Below, one piece after another: positions 17,845 through 26,681 of a stretch of 64,000 nucleotides of DNA. Below the pieces are notes generated by a model, which saw only the letters and a list, made by a program, of their open reading frames with translations, was not told the origin of the DNA and did not search any database. Positions within the stretch are counted from its first letter, which is position 1; each line of letters starts with the position of its first letter. A program made the position numbers and the translations under genes. Source of the DNA: Marinomonas atlantica (GTDB taxonomy: Bacteria; Pseudomonadota; Gammaproteobacteria; Pseudomonadales; Marinomonadaceae); NCBI RefSeq assembly GCF_001639725.1, contig NZ_LTAW01000005.1:357677-421676 (forward strand), given 5' to 3'.

Positions 17845-18240
17845 TTAAACAACATCGCGACGTTCTAACTCATTGAATTCTTCTTGCTCTTCACGCTCTT
17901 CATTTGTTTCTACATCACGAGCATCAGGGTGATGTTTACGGCCTTCATGCTTAGATTTATGTTTTAAAAGCTGCTTCTCAAGTTTTTCAACTAGAGCGTC
18001 GACGGCTGCACTCAATTGTTTGTCTGTTGTTACAGAAGCAAATAAATCGTGACCTGGAATATGGACGCGAGCCTCAATAATCAGCTCACTTTTGTTCTGA
18101 TGACTTTCTGAATTAACAATGACTTTAATAGAGGTAATGTTGCCATTTATCTCTACAAGTTGATCCATTCCTTCTTTTATTGTTTGTTGAACTTCTTCAG
18201 TCGTGTGAACATGGTGACCGCTGATATCTAATGTATACAT
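17845..18240 (-). CDS. hpf: Ribosome hibernation promoting factor (HPF/RaiA family)
   Basis: The protein (131 aa) begins with the short HPF fold: MYTLDISGHHVHTTEEVQQ, an acidic helix, IEARVHIPGHDLFAS and ALVEKLEKQLLKHKSKH. It has a charged Glu/Arg-rich tail of about 30 residues instead of the long-form dimerisation domain. Such proteins bind the 30S decoding region in stationary phase and stabilise idle ribosomes. It is monocistronic with its own terminator and is not beside rpoN, unlike the usual hpf locus. Whether the chromosome has another hpf copy cannot be seen here. Confidence 0.88.
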   Translation of the reverse strand: MYTLDISGHHVHTTEEVQQTIKEGMDQLVEINGNITSIKVIVNSESHQNKSELIIEARVHIPGHDLFASVTTDKQLSAAVDALVEKLEKQLLKHKSKHEGRKHHPDARDVETNEEREEQEEFNELERRDVV

Positions 18241-18532
18241 AATTTATATTCCTTCTACCTATCCCATTTGGTTAGGGACGTTTAGCGTTTCATTGCCACA
18301 ACTAATAACGTAAGGCCGTTGGAATTGTTTTTCAACTCCCTTTGTGTAAAAAGGGAAAGAAATATTAATAAAAATTAAGACCCGCCTATTACAAAGAAAC
18401 TTTTATAAGACAATTACTTACGTATAGCATTCACTAAATCGATCAAGTATTAATCAATAATACACATTAAACGCGCTCGTTTATGATTTTATCCGATCAT
18501 TATTTGAACTTTAGTTTCAAGCGGAATTATTT

Positions 18533-19186
18533 TTAATTGGTCATGCATTTTTCTATGCTAGTAGAACAGGCACTCAAAACTGCTTTGCCAATTAATTCAC
18601 CAATCAGAGTATGCTTACCACAATAATTAACTACCTCCCCCTGTTTTGTACAGAACACTGCATGACTATCGGTCCCTGTGCCACTGGCAGGCGAACCCGA
18701 AATTGGGCTTACAATTCCTGCGTCGCGGATGGCCGTTACTTTACTCTCGGTTACCATCATCAATGCTTCCACTAGCGCGGTATCACTAAGATGATGATTG
18801 ATGTACAAGCTAATATTGATGGTCCCCGCCTTTGGCTGTTCATCTGAACTGTCTCCAACGCGGCGAACATTACTCAACCCAGCCGTTACCCAGCACTCAA
18901 CCACTAGTTCCGCCCTACTTTCCTTACAATATCCAAGCGAATCCATTGAGGCCGCTGTCATCATAGCGGTAGTTGGCTGAGGTAGAGCCAACGCTTTTGT
19001 TTTATTACTTAAAGTCTCTTCGGGCATCGGCCAAGGTGCAGGAGCGTGTTGATCTACTTTCAAGTTTAAGAAAGACCTCGTACAACTCAACCCGCCATTT
19101 AAAACCGACGAGCTTAGTACCTTACATTCAAAAGGTAATAATAAAGCAATATAGTGAACATCTTTGATTAACTGAACTTTAGACAT
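18533..19186 (-). CDS. cbiZ: Adenosylcobinamide amidohydrolase (CbiZ)
   Basis: CbiZ hydrolyses the amide bond of adenosylcobinamide to adenosylcobyric acid, allowing salvage and remodelling of scavenged corrinoids. Family runs present are LNGGLSCTRSFLNLKV, VECWVTAGLSNVRRVGD, GTINISLYIN and SPASGTGTDSHAVF. The start is the ATG at 19186, seven bases after GGGAGG; two further in-frame ATGs upstream (19192, 19219) lack spacing or a site. No cobalamin synthesis or transport gene is next to it, and I see no cobalamin riboswitch upstream. It stands alone between hpf and a divergent RIO kinase. Confidence 0.88.
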   Translation of the reverse strand: MSKVQLIKDVHYIALLLPFECKVLSSSVLNGGLSCTRSFLNLKVDQHAPAPWPMPEETLSNKTKALALPQPTTAMMTAASMDSLGYCKESRAELVVECWVTAGLSNVRRVGDSSDEQPKAGTINISLYINHHLSDTALVEALMMVTESKVTAIRDAGIVSPISGSPASGTGTDSHAVFCTKQGEVVNYCGKHTLIGELIGKAVLSACSTSIEKCMTN

Positions 19187-19415
19187 ATACATGCCTCCCA
19201 CTGATGACAGCCAACTCATTAGCCTTTTTTGTTATTGTTCTACTTATAATTAGCGGTTAAATGTATTTTTAAGCTGTGCGCTATTGTATAAAGCGTTCAA
19301 GCGTCCGATACTCGCTACTTAAAACATTGTCCATTCAGATTACAAGGTATCAAGTCATTTCAATTTATAACTACACTCGCGCTGTGAGTCGTCAAACTCT
19401 ACCACAAGGAACCAA

Positions 19416-20273
19416 ATGAAAATTCCTAAACGAATTCAACCTCTTGTTGAAGATGGGTTGATTGACGATGTGATTAGCCAATTAATGAGTGGCAAAGAAG
19501 CAACTGTTTATGTTGTGCGCTGTGGCTCCGACATTCGTTGTGCCAAAGTGTATAAAGATGCTGGCAAACGCAGTTTCAAACAAGCCGTTCAGTACCGTGA
19601 AGGTCGTAAGGTACGAAACAGCCGTCGAGCTCGTGCCATGGAGAAAGGCTCTAAGTTTGGTCGTGATGAGCAGGAATCACTTTGGCATAACGCTGAAGTC
19701 GATGCGCTATACAAACTAGCCCAAGCTGGTGTACGTGTCCCAACGCCTTATGGTTGCTTTGATGGCGTTTTACTCATGGAGCTGGTGACTGATGACAGCG
19801 GTGAAGTCGCTCCTCGTCTTAACGATGTGGTACTCTCACCCGAGCAAGCGCGTGAAGACCATGCTCAAATCATTAAAGACGTAGTACGTATGCTATGCGC
19901 AGGCTTAGTTCACGGCGACTTATCAGAGTTTAATGTTTTAGTAGACTCGCATGGGCCAGTGATTATTGATTTACCACAAGCCGTCGATGCGGTTGCTAAC
20001 AACCATGCAGAATGGATGTTAGAACGTGATGTGAATAATATGCGTGACTATTACGGTACCTTCGCCCCTGAGCTGCTAGAGACTAAATACGCAAAAGAAA
20101 TTTGGTCAATCTACGAAGCTGGCAAGCTGACTACTGAAACTGTTTTAACAGGTCATTTCGATGAGCCCGAAGAAGAAGCCGATGTAGATTCCGTTCTTGT
20201 AGAAATTGAAGCTGCTTTTGAAGAAGAACAAGATCGCTTAGACCGGATCGCTAGCGCTAATGATGATGATTAA
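19416..20273 (+). CDS. RIO1-family serine kinase
   Basis: This is a RIO-type atypical protein kinase of 285 residues. The P-loop-like part includes GKEATVYVV with the ATP lysine in CAKVY (K44). The catalytic loop is HGDLSEFNVL (H166, D168, N173) and the metal-binding Asp is in IIDLPQA (D185). The C-terminus is strongly acidic. In archaea and eukaryotes RIO1 acts in small-subunit ribosome maturation; bacterial members have no settled role. All catalytic residues are kept, so it is probably active. Monocistronic, ATG with AAGGAACC upstream, terminator after the stop. Confidence 0.9.
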   Translation: MKIPKRIQPLVEDGLIDDVISQLMSGKEATVYVVRCGSDIRCAKVYKDAGKRSFKQAVQYREGRKVRNSRRARAMEKGSKFGRDEQESLWHNAEVDALYKLAQAGVRVPTPYGCFDGVLLMELVTDDSGEVAPRLNDVVLSPEQAREDHAQIIKDVVRMLCAGLVHGDLSEFNVLVDSHGPVIIDLPQAVDAVANNHAEWMLERDVNNMRDYYGTFAPELLETKYAKEIWSIYEAGKLTTETVLTGHFDEPEEEADVDSVLVEIEAAFEEEQDRLDRIASANDDD

Positions 20274-20318
20274 TTAAAGCATTAGTGATTAAACTTTATT
20301 AGTCAGCTCAAAAGAATA

Positions 20319-20355
20319 CAAAGGCATGAAGTTAAGCACCTCATGCCTTTTTTGG
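20319..20355. terminator. Bidirectional terminator between the RIO kinase and the VTT-domain gene
   Basis: AAAGGCATGA pairs with TCATGCCTTT around an 11-base loop. T-run on the plus strand, weaker on the minus strand. It sits between convergent genes. Confidence 0.75.
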
Positions 20356-20356
20356 C

Positions 20357-20941
20357 TTAGATCAAAGTAGATAGCCACCAAAGCAATGCTGCAATTGCAG
20401 TGATAACAACAAAGGCTTTCGTTTTATACTTTCTTATTAGCTCTTCTGCTTTGTTACCCGCAATGAACACTATTAATGCCAATCCAAAATAACGGAGTGA
20501 TCGAGCTATCGCTGTCGCAATGAGAAAGTACAGCAAAGAAAACTTCGTTGCTCCTGCTGCTAACATCGCAATTTGAAACGGGATGGGGACAATCCCAAGA
20601 GTCAGAACAAACCAAAAGCCCTGATTGTCCATTTTGCTGGATATTTGTTCAAATTGATCCTGATTTGAAAACGTTTCAATGATCCAATCCCCTACCAAGT
20701 CAAATAGGTAGTAACCCAAAGCATAGCCAGCTAAGGCACCAACAATACAGCCGATAGTTGCCATTAACGCAATTAGCCAAAGTTTTTCTCGACGCGCTTG
20801 CATCAGAGGAATCATCACCGCCTCAAGAGGAATCGGAACGATAGTGGACTCTAAAAAAGACGCTACAGTGATACTTTTTAACATGTGTTTAGAGTTCACT
20901 GCACTCTTGGTCCGATGTTTCAACGTTTTAATAAGACCCAT
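20357..20941 (-). CDS. VTT/SNARE-associated (YqaA/DedA-like) inner membrane protein
   Basis: This is a 194-residue membrane protein with the VTT domain pattern: VASFLESTIVPIPLEAVMIP, then GCIVGALAGYALGYYLFD, then LGIVPIPFQIAMLAAGATK and a final helix. The family includes YqaA and DedA proteins, linked to lipid flipping and membrane homeostasis; the substrate here is unknown. I chose the ATG at 20941 because AAGGA precedes it by six bases; the 22-codon in-frame extension to 21007 has no site. Monocistronic, convergent with the RIO kinase. Confidence 0.83.
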   Translation of the reverse strand: MGLIKTLKHRTKSAVNSKHMLKSITVASFLESTIVPIPLEAVMIPLMQARREKLWLIALMATIGCIVGALAGYALGYYLFDLVGDWIIETFSNQDQFEQISSKMDNQGFWFVLTLGIVPIPFQIAMLAAGATKFSLLYFLIATAIARSLRYFGLALIVFIAGNKAEELIRKYKTKAFVVITAIAALLWWLSTLI

Positions 20942-21702
20942 ATTTGTCCTTAAGTTTCGAAAAGTTTCCTGACCTAAATCGTTACTAAGCCGTAGATATG
21001 CAATCAATTCATAATATGAGTTTATGAAAAAACTATAAAGACCATGTTAGCTCTTGAGTAATATTTGCAGAATGCTGATGTATCTCTTGAAACGCTTTAG
21101 CGAATTAAATCAATTAATGTTTCTTAAAGCTTGAAAGCCAAGCAGGTTAACAACACCTCATAGACTGACTGAAAATGATGTTACTGATCAAATAGTTGAT
21201 TTAGTCACCTTAATTTCTTCATGTGATATTCATTGAGCCACATTAAAATTGTCGCAAACACTCAAAAGTTGTCGCTTATGTCCAACTTATAATTATTGAT
21301 AAAAAAATATATATGTTTTTTTTACACATAATTTATTAATTAAATTGATTAATTGTTGGTCGTTATTGATGTTTATAGTGTCGTTTATTGAGATGTAAAA
21401 TATAAATTTATTAATAAAAAACACTAAAAATAAATAATCACATATATCGTAACTTACTGAAAATAAAAACATATTTTTAATTTTATTATAAAATTTAAAT
21501 TTTCAAATTAATGAATTTTGTCCACTCATATCAATCTCTATTTTTAATTTAAAAATCAGATTTAAATAAGCATTGTTTATAAAATGCTATTGGCGTGCAC
21601 AATTTAAGCATGATATGTTTTATTACGAATTTGTTAATTTCAGCCCCAAACATTTGGGCAATAACAAATTAACTCGGAATAAATAATAAATAGGAACGAT
21701 TT
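20942..21702. other. Long AT-rich intergenic region upstream of the porin gene
   Basis: About 760 bases without a credible gene. From about 21290 to 21600 the sequence is very rich in A and T with runs of T and A. It probably holds the porin promoter and regulator sites, plus the promoter of the divergent VTT gene near its left end. The only clear structure is the nested hairpin at 21633-21673. Confidence 0.6.
21633..21673 (+). promoter_or_regulatory. Nested hairpin in the porin 5' untranslated region
   Basis: GTTAATTT pairs with AAATTAAC eight for eight. Inside this GCCC(C)AAA pairs with TTTGGGC around CA. It ends 29 bases before the porin ATG, before the AGGA ribosome site. It could stabilise the mRNA or be a target for an sRNA or protein. 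Confidence 0.5.
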
Positions 21703-22806
21703 ATGATCAAATCCAAAGTATGTTTAGCGCTAGGTGTAAGTGTTTTAGGTCTATCTCAAGCCGCTCAAGCTTTTGAAGTAAACGCTGGTGATGTGACAGC
21801 TAACGTATACGGTTATGCTCAACTGAACGCAGTGTATGACATCAACGAAGACATTGGTGGCAACACACAAGGCGGCGACTTTACAGCAATTACAGGTGGC
21901 AACAATGTTCGCGAAGGTCACTTTGATGCTGACGCTCAACAGTCACGCATTGGCATCTCTGCTCAACACAAAGACGGTGCTAAAGTAGTAGTCGAAGGTG
22001 ACTTCCGTGGTGGTACTTTCCGTCTTCGTCATGCCTACGGTTCTTACGACAAGTGGACAATTGGTCGTACTTGGTCGAACTACAACAGCTGGACAGGTTG
22101 GACTCCAACTCTAGATTTCGATTCAACAGCTGGTAGCCCAGGCGTACAAGACCGTACTGAGCAAGTACGTTACACAGATGGCGGCCTTTCTTTCTCTATT
22201 GAAAAAAATTACGGTTCTAGCCTAAACGGTGGTCAGTCTAAAAACTCACTTCCAGCATTTACTGCACGCTACGAAGGCTCTGCAAGTGATGATGTAAGTT
22301 TTGTTGTTGCTGGTCTAGCTCGCCAACTGTCGCATGATACTGGTGTTCAAGACGACACTGCAATGGGCGTTGGCGCTTTCACTGGCGTAAACGTTAACCT
22401 TGGCGCAGTAACACTTCACGGTGTAGTCAACTATTCTAATGGCGCAAACTCTTACCTTTACCGTTCTGGTGCAGGCTGGGGTGGCACAGATGCATACCTA
22501 CATAACGGCGAGTTAGAAACAGTTTCTGGCTGGGGCGGCTCTGTTGGTCTTTCTACTAAAATCGGTGAAGGTGACTTCAACATCGTTTACGGTACAGCGA
22601 AAATGGACCTAGACGACATGAACCGTGATCTTGGTAGCGTTGGTAGTAACAACGAAGCTAACACTAACATGTTTGTTAACTACATGTGGTACCCAGTTGA
22701 CAACGTTATGATGGGTGTTGAACTTGCGCACTTCGAGAGTGATCTTTACGGTGGCGGCGATAAAGATGCCACTCGCGTAATGTACTCTGCACAGTACAGC
22801 TTCTAA
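21703..22806 (+). CDS. Outer membrane porin, DcaP-like family
   Basis: The protein (367 aa) has a Sec signal peptide ending in QAAQA before FEVNAGD. The beta-barrel body starts with VYGYAQLNAVYDINED. Alternating beta strands rich in Gly, Asn and aromatic residues follow, and the C-terminus is YSAQYSF with the terminal Phe needed for BAM recognition. The pattern around DADAQQSRIGISAQ and GTFRLRHAYGSYDKWTIGRTWSN is that of DcaP-type trimeric porins, which take up negatively charged small molecules. The specific substrate is unknown. Strong codon bias and a long leader suggest high expression. It ends in a strong terminator. Confidence 0.88.
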   Translation: MIKSKVCLALGVSVLGLSQAAQAFEVNAGDVTANVYGYAQLNAVYDINEDIGGNTQGGDFTAITGGNNVREGHFDADAQQSRIGISAQHKDGAKVVVEGDFRGGTFRLRHAYGSYDKWTIGRTWSNYNSWTGWTPTLDFDSTAGSPGVQDRTEQVRYTDGGLSFSIEKNYGSSLNGGQSKNSLPAFTARYEGSASDDVSFVVAGLARQLSHDTGVQDDTAMGVGAFTGVNVNLGAVTLHGVVNYSNGANSYLYRSGAGWGGTDAYLHNGELETVSGWGGSVGLSTKIGEGDFNIVYGTAKMDLDDMNRDLGSVGSNNEANTNMFVNYMWYPVDNVMMGVELAHFESDLYGGGDKDATRVMYSAQYSF

Positions 22807-22868
22807 TTAAATCAGATCGACTTTTATAACTACCTTCCCCTAAAGGTAATGGACTAAAGTCCCTTAAT

Positions 22869-22904
22869 ACCGAAAGTGTCACAACCGACACTTTCGGTTT
22901 TTTT
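22869..22904 (+). terminator. Intrinsic terminator after the porin gene
   Basis: ACCGAAAGTGTC pairs perfectly with GACACTTTCGGT around a six-base loop and is followed by seven T. About 60 bases after the porin stop. Confidence 0.93.
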
Positions 22905-23251
22905 AATTCAACGCCTAATGCCTTAAGGCATTTCTACTTCAGCCAACCCCTAGTGCCTTCCTCTTCAAACACTATTTAACTATGAAATTCATATTCCTTA
23001 AGCTTGTACCTTCTCTTTTGTATAACACTATAGAATTGCACAGTTTATCCTCTAAATTTTAATTATAGTTGGGTTACAAACAGCAAAATTCAAAAATTGT
23101 CATCACTTTAGCTTCGTACAAATAAACATGAATCTGATATTGTCACGATAAGAATCTCTTAGTCTCATTTGGAATGATATTTTGTACAGCAAAGAGCCGT
23201 TCATTGTTTATCTAATGTCGTAATGTCTACCCAAAACGAAGGATGAAAAAG
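22905..23251. other. Intergenic region between the porin terminator and the AI-2E permease
   Basis: No credible gene. It contains a 16-base perfect palindrome, AATGCCTTAAGGCATT, at 22917-22932, of unknown role, and presumably the promoter of the permease gene. Confidence 0.5.
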
Positions 23252-24304
23252 ATGGAATCTGAATACAGTCAATATTTACGACGCTTGTTAGCGACTGTAG
23301 GTATCATCGCCATAGCGTTGAGCCTATTTTTATTATTGTGGCATTTAGCTTATGTGCTTGTTTTGATTTTTGGCGGCGTTTTGTTTGGTGTGTTCTTGAC
23401 GGGTCTTGCTAGTCCACTTCAAGCGATTTTGCCACTACCTAGATGGGGGTCAGTATTACTCGTAACCGCCCTCTTTTTAGGTGCCGTACTGATTACTGCT
23501 TTAACAATGGGACCTGATATCGCCGACCAGATGGTACAACTAAGCGAACAGCTAAGTGGCGGTCTTAATCAAATTCAAGGGTATCTAACAAATCAATCAT
23601 GGGGAGAGCCATTTATAAATTGGGCTCGAGAGCAGTGGGAGCAAGCTCCTTTGTCTCCTGGTAAATTAATGGGCAAAGTAACAGGAGCCTTTTCAACCAT
23701 TTTTGGTGCTTTTGCTGATTTATTCGTCATGATTTTTATCGGTTTCTACTTAGCTCTCCATCCAAAACCTTACATTCAAGGTTTCTTGTACCTTTTTCCA
23801 CGTGACAAACGTGAGCGGTTGAGAGAAGTTAATAGTTCAGTTTACCATGCTTTAAAGTGGTGGTTGATTGGGCGAGCCACCTCTATGGCTGCTGTCGGAG
23901 TGTTAACAGCGCTGGGTCTTTGGCTGCTCGATATGCAATTAGTGATGGCACTCGCATTGTTAGCAGGTTTACTATCATTCGTGCCTTTTATTGGCCCTAT
24001 TGCTGCAGCCATTCCTGCTGTATTGGTTGGTTTAATAGACAGCCCTACCCAAGCTTTTTACGTTATTATTGTTTATTTTTCAGTACAACTTTTAGAAAGT
24101 AATATTCTAACCCCTTATGTGCAGACTAAAGCTGTGTCACTTCCTCCAGCTGTTATGTTGAGTGGCCAAATGTTAATGGGTGCGATTTTTGGCTTACAAG
24201 GGTTAGCGTTATCTACCCCACTGCTAGTATCAATGATTGTCCTCGTACAAATGCTTTATGTAAGCGATGTACTAGGCGAAAAGGTGCGTCCTTTGGGTCA
24301 ATAA
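23252..24304 (+). CDS. AI-2E family (PerM/UPF0118) transporter
   Basis: This is an inner membrane protein of about 350 residues with seven to eight predicted helices. It shows the family's typical long cytoplasmic/amphipathic central segment (MVQLSEQLSGGLNQIQGYL) and the C-terminal GLLSFVPFIGPIAAAIPAVLVG and LLESNILTPYVQTKAVSLPP motifs. Members export AI-2 or act as sodium-proton antiporters; no function can be assigned here. I prefer the second ATG (23252), which is nine bases after AAGG; the first ATG (23243) directly abuts that site. It stands alone and ends at the hairpin terminator near 24406. Confidence 0.85.
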   Translation: MESEYSQYLRRLLATVGIIAIALSLFLLLWHLAYVLVLIFGGVLFGVFLTGLASPLQAILPLPRWGSVLLVTALFLGAVLITALTMGPDIADQMVQLSEQLSGGLNQIQGYLTNQSWGEPFINWAREQWEQAPLSPGKLMGKVTGAFSTIFGAFADLFVMIFIGFYLALHPKPYIQGFLYLFPRDKRERLREVNSSVYHALKWWLIGRATSMAAVGVLTALGLWLLDMQLVMALALLAGLLSFVPFIGPIAAAIPAVLVGLIDSPTQAFYVIIVYFSVQLLESNILTPYVQTKAVSLPPAVMLSGQMLMGAIFGLQGLALSTPLLVSMIVLVQMLYVSDVLGEKVRPLGQ

Positions 24305-24604
24305 TCCAATCATGAAACATCGCTTAAAATGGACCGAGTATTGGCCAGCAACAACCTTTTGTCTCTTCGATTCCAAAGATTTTTTGCAGTAAGCATAGCG
24401 CAAGATCTGCCTTTTTGATTGATAGATTAAATCCATTCAAAGAGGCAGAGTTTTTTCCATGCCATTCAGCGCCTCTTCCCATTGAGATTTTACAAACTAA
24501 AATAGTCGCTATCATAGCTAAGTCATGGTCGGCAGTATTCTTTACTTGGTTTGGTTATACAGAACTGAGATAATAACGGCTAAATACAACAGGCAAATAT
24601 CTCT
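24305..24604. other. Intergenic region between the AI-2E permease and the RRM gene
   Basis: It contains an intrinsic terminator at 24406-24456 and probably the RRM gene promoter. No coding sequence that I can support. Confidence 0.5.
24406..24456 (+). terminator. Intrinsic terminator downstream of the AI-2E permease
   Basis: TCTGCCTTTTTGA pairs with TCAAAGAGGCAGA (13 pairs with one G-U). The loop is AT-rich and six T follow. It is about 100 bases after the stop. Confidence 0.75.
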
Positions 24605-24844
24605 ATGAAACTTTTAGTTCGCAACCTTGCGCGCACCACTACAGAAGAACAAATCCGCACTCTCTTTTCCGATCATGGTACCGTTGAAGAATGTACCTTG
24701 GTGCTAGATCAAGCAACAGGCCTATCTAAAGGCTTTGCATTTGTTGAAATGCCAGATCAAAATGAAGCAAATACCGCGTTAAAAACGTTGCACCACGCTA
24801 ATATTGATGACAGCAAAATCCGCGTCAAATATTCGCAAAATTAA
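24605..24844 (+). CDS. Single-RRM RNA-binding protein
   Basis: This is a 79-residue protein that is a single RNA recognition motif. RNP2 is LLVRNLA near residue 3 and RNP1 is KGFAFVEM near residue 41. It lacks any glycine-rich tail. Bacterial proteins of this size bind single-stranded RNA and are often cold-regulated; targets are unknown. There is no clear Shine-Dalgarno site beyond AGGCAA. A hairpin terminator follows at once. Confidence 0.92.
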   Translation: MKLLVRNLARTTTEEQIRTLFSDHGTVEECTLVLDQATGLSKGFAFVEMPDQNEANTALKTLHHANIDDSKIRVKYSQN

Positions 24845-24852
24845 CAATATCT

Positions 24853-24894
24853 TGAACCAGAACATCAGCTTCTGGTTCAGCTTTCTTCTTTTTC
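24853..24894 (+). terminator. Terminator hairpin after the RRM gene
   Basis: TGAACCAGAA pairs with TTCTGGTTCA around a seven-base loop, followed by a pyrimidine-rich, T-rich tract. Eight bases after the stop. Confidence 0.8.
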
Positions 24895-25136
24895 CTTCTA
24901 GCAATTTATTAAGTTCTATTCTTTAAGGCTTTTTAGCTCAACAGCATATTTTCGAACATTGCTAATTAGTAAAACGCCTCGCCCTAAAGCGCGTCGTTGT
25001 ACTGTTAGCAAAAGCCTTTCATTTATTTCCTGCAATTTTATCTTATGATTTGATGCATTTTAATCGTTACATTCTACTAGGTGGGTTGCGTTAGCATCTT
25101 TCAAACATTCACAAATTTGATAATGAAGCTTATTCA

Positions 25137-26447
25137 ATGACAACTCTTATCGACAAAACGCTGATCAACAACGCATTAGACAAAGCAAACATCTCTGCAC
25201 TTTCTCGTGCAGGTATTCGAGAGCTGGTGTCTTTGGTTAATCAACTTGAAACAGAGTCAGGGCAGCGGTTTATTCGAATGGAAATGGGCGTACCAGGCCT
25301 AGAGGCGCCTTCAATTGGTATAGAAGCTGAAATTGCAGCCTTAAAATCTGGTGTAGCGTCTAAATATCCTATGATTGAGGGTGTTTCATCTTTAAAGCAT
25401 GAGATTAGTCGCTTCTGCAAAGCATTTCTAAATATTCAAGTAGACCAAGCTGGCTGTTTTCCAACCGTTGGTTCTGCTCAAGGCGCCCTAGCCTCTTTTG
25501 TGGTGGCAAACCGACTTCGCGAAAATGGGAAAACACTGTTTATTGATCCGGGATTTCCTAACCAAAAGCGTCAATTGGCAATGTTAGGGCAACAATGGGG
25601 AAGCTTTGATGTTTACGAACACAGGGGTGATGCACTTGAAGAGGCGCTAGAAAAACACTTATCTAGTGGAGAGTATACAACGCTGCTTTACTCAAACCCC
25701 AATAACCCAGCTTGGATTTGTTTTGATGAGAAAGAACTGCAAATCATTGCCAAAGTAACAAAACGTTATGATGTTATTGTCATTGAAGATTTGGCGTATT
25801 TCGGAATGGACTATCGAAAGGACTATGCAAAGCCTTTCCAAGCACCATTCCAACCAAGCATTGCCCACTATACAGACCAGTATATATTGCTGATTTCTAG
25901 CTCTAAGGTATTCAGCTATGCTGGCCAAAGGGTCGGTTGTTTAGTGATATCAGACGCACTGTTTGCGCGAGAATGTCCGACATTAAAACCATCACTTGGT
26001 CAAACTTTGTTTGGTAAAGCCATCACATTAGGGGCTTTGCATAACTTTTCTTCGGGTGTCACTCACTCAGCACAATATGGGTTGGCCGCAATGTTAAAGG
26101 CTGCTAGTGATGGCGAGCTTCCATTTTTGCAGATCACAAAAATCTATAAAGATAGAGCTCAAGAGATGAAACGAATGTTTCTTGAAAGCGGCTTCAAGTT
26201 AGTTTACGAAAATGACAATGGCGAATCATTAAGTGATGGTTTTTACTTCACTTTGTCTCATCCCTACATGGATGGCGACACATTAATGAAAACACTGTTG
26301 TGCTTCGGTATCAGTGCAATTTCCTTAGCAAATACCGGTTCGAAACATACCGATGGCATTCGAGCTTGTGTTTCTCAAGTTCAAGACGAACAGCTAGACG
26401 ATCTAGCCGCGCGCCTTAAAGCGCTTCACGATTCGCTTAAAAAATAA
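25137..26447 (+). CDS. Class I/II PLP-dependent aminotransferase
   Basis: This is a fold type I aminotransferase of 436 residues. Cofactor residues are visible: SNPNNP (Asn about 190), Asp 218 in IEDLAY with Tyr 221, and Lys 257 in SSSKVFSYAGQRVG, which would carry PLP. The N-terminus (LSRAGIRELVSLVNQLE) and GVPGLEAP resemble a subgroup of aspartate/aromatic-type aminotransferases. The amino acid substrate cannot be told. It is monocistronic with a strong terminator, so context does not help. Confidence 0.88.
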   Translation: MTTLIDKTLINNALDKANISALSRAGIRELVSLVNQLETESGQRFIRMEMGVPGLEAPSIGIEAEIAALKSGVASKYPMIEGVSSLKHEISRFCKAFLNIQVDQAGCFPTVGSAQGALASFVVANRLRENGKTLFIDPGFPNQKRQLAMLGQQWGSFDVYEHRGDALEEALEKHLSSGEYTTLLYSNPNNPAWICFDEKELQIIAKVTKRYDVIVIEDLAYFGMDYRKDYAKPFQAPFQPSIAHYTDQYILLISSSKVFSYAGQRVGCLVISDALFARECPTLKPSLGQTLFGKAITLGALHNFSSGVTHSAQYGLAAMLKAASDGELPFLQITKIYKDRAQEMKRMFLESGFKLVYENDNGESLSDGFYFTLSHPYMDGDTLMKTLLCFGISAISLANTGSKHTDGIRACVSQVQDEQLDDLAARLKALHDSLKK

Positions 26448-26470
26448 AGATGATCTATCAGTAGTTAGTT

Positions 26471-26516
26471 AAAAAAGAGGGATCTCACCCATATTAAAAG
26501 TGAGATCTCTTTTTTA
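26471..26516. terminator. Intrinsic terminator after the aminotransferase gene
   Basis: AAAAAAGAGGGATCTCAC pairs with GTGAGATCTCTTTTTT, one bulged G. A-run and T-run on both sides make it work in both directions. Confidence 0.9.
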
Positions 26517-26681
26517 GTATAAGGCAATTTAAAAGCACAGCTGGGATTGTGTCGATTCAAGATCAAACATCCGAATTATTAACGTTAATACCTATTTTTA
26601 CTGTCTTCACAATCTTTTGTCATTCGTACTCCTGCACTAACCAAAGTAAACTATGCGCATATTTTTAGCTAGAGATTACAC

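Noticed and set aside
18241..19415. Cobalamin riboswitch around cbiZ
   Set aside because: I found no B12-box-like sequence or suitable fold upstream of the start.
23243..23251. First ATG of the AI-2E permease as the start
   Set aside because: It directly abuts the AAGG ribosome site, while the ATG at 23252 has proper spacing.
24324..24515. 63-codon minus-strand frame between the AI-2E and RRM genes
   Set aside because: It runs through the terminator hairpin at 24406-24456 and has no ribosome site.
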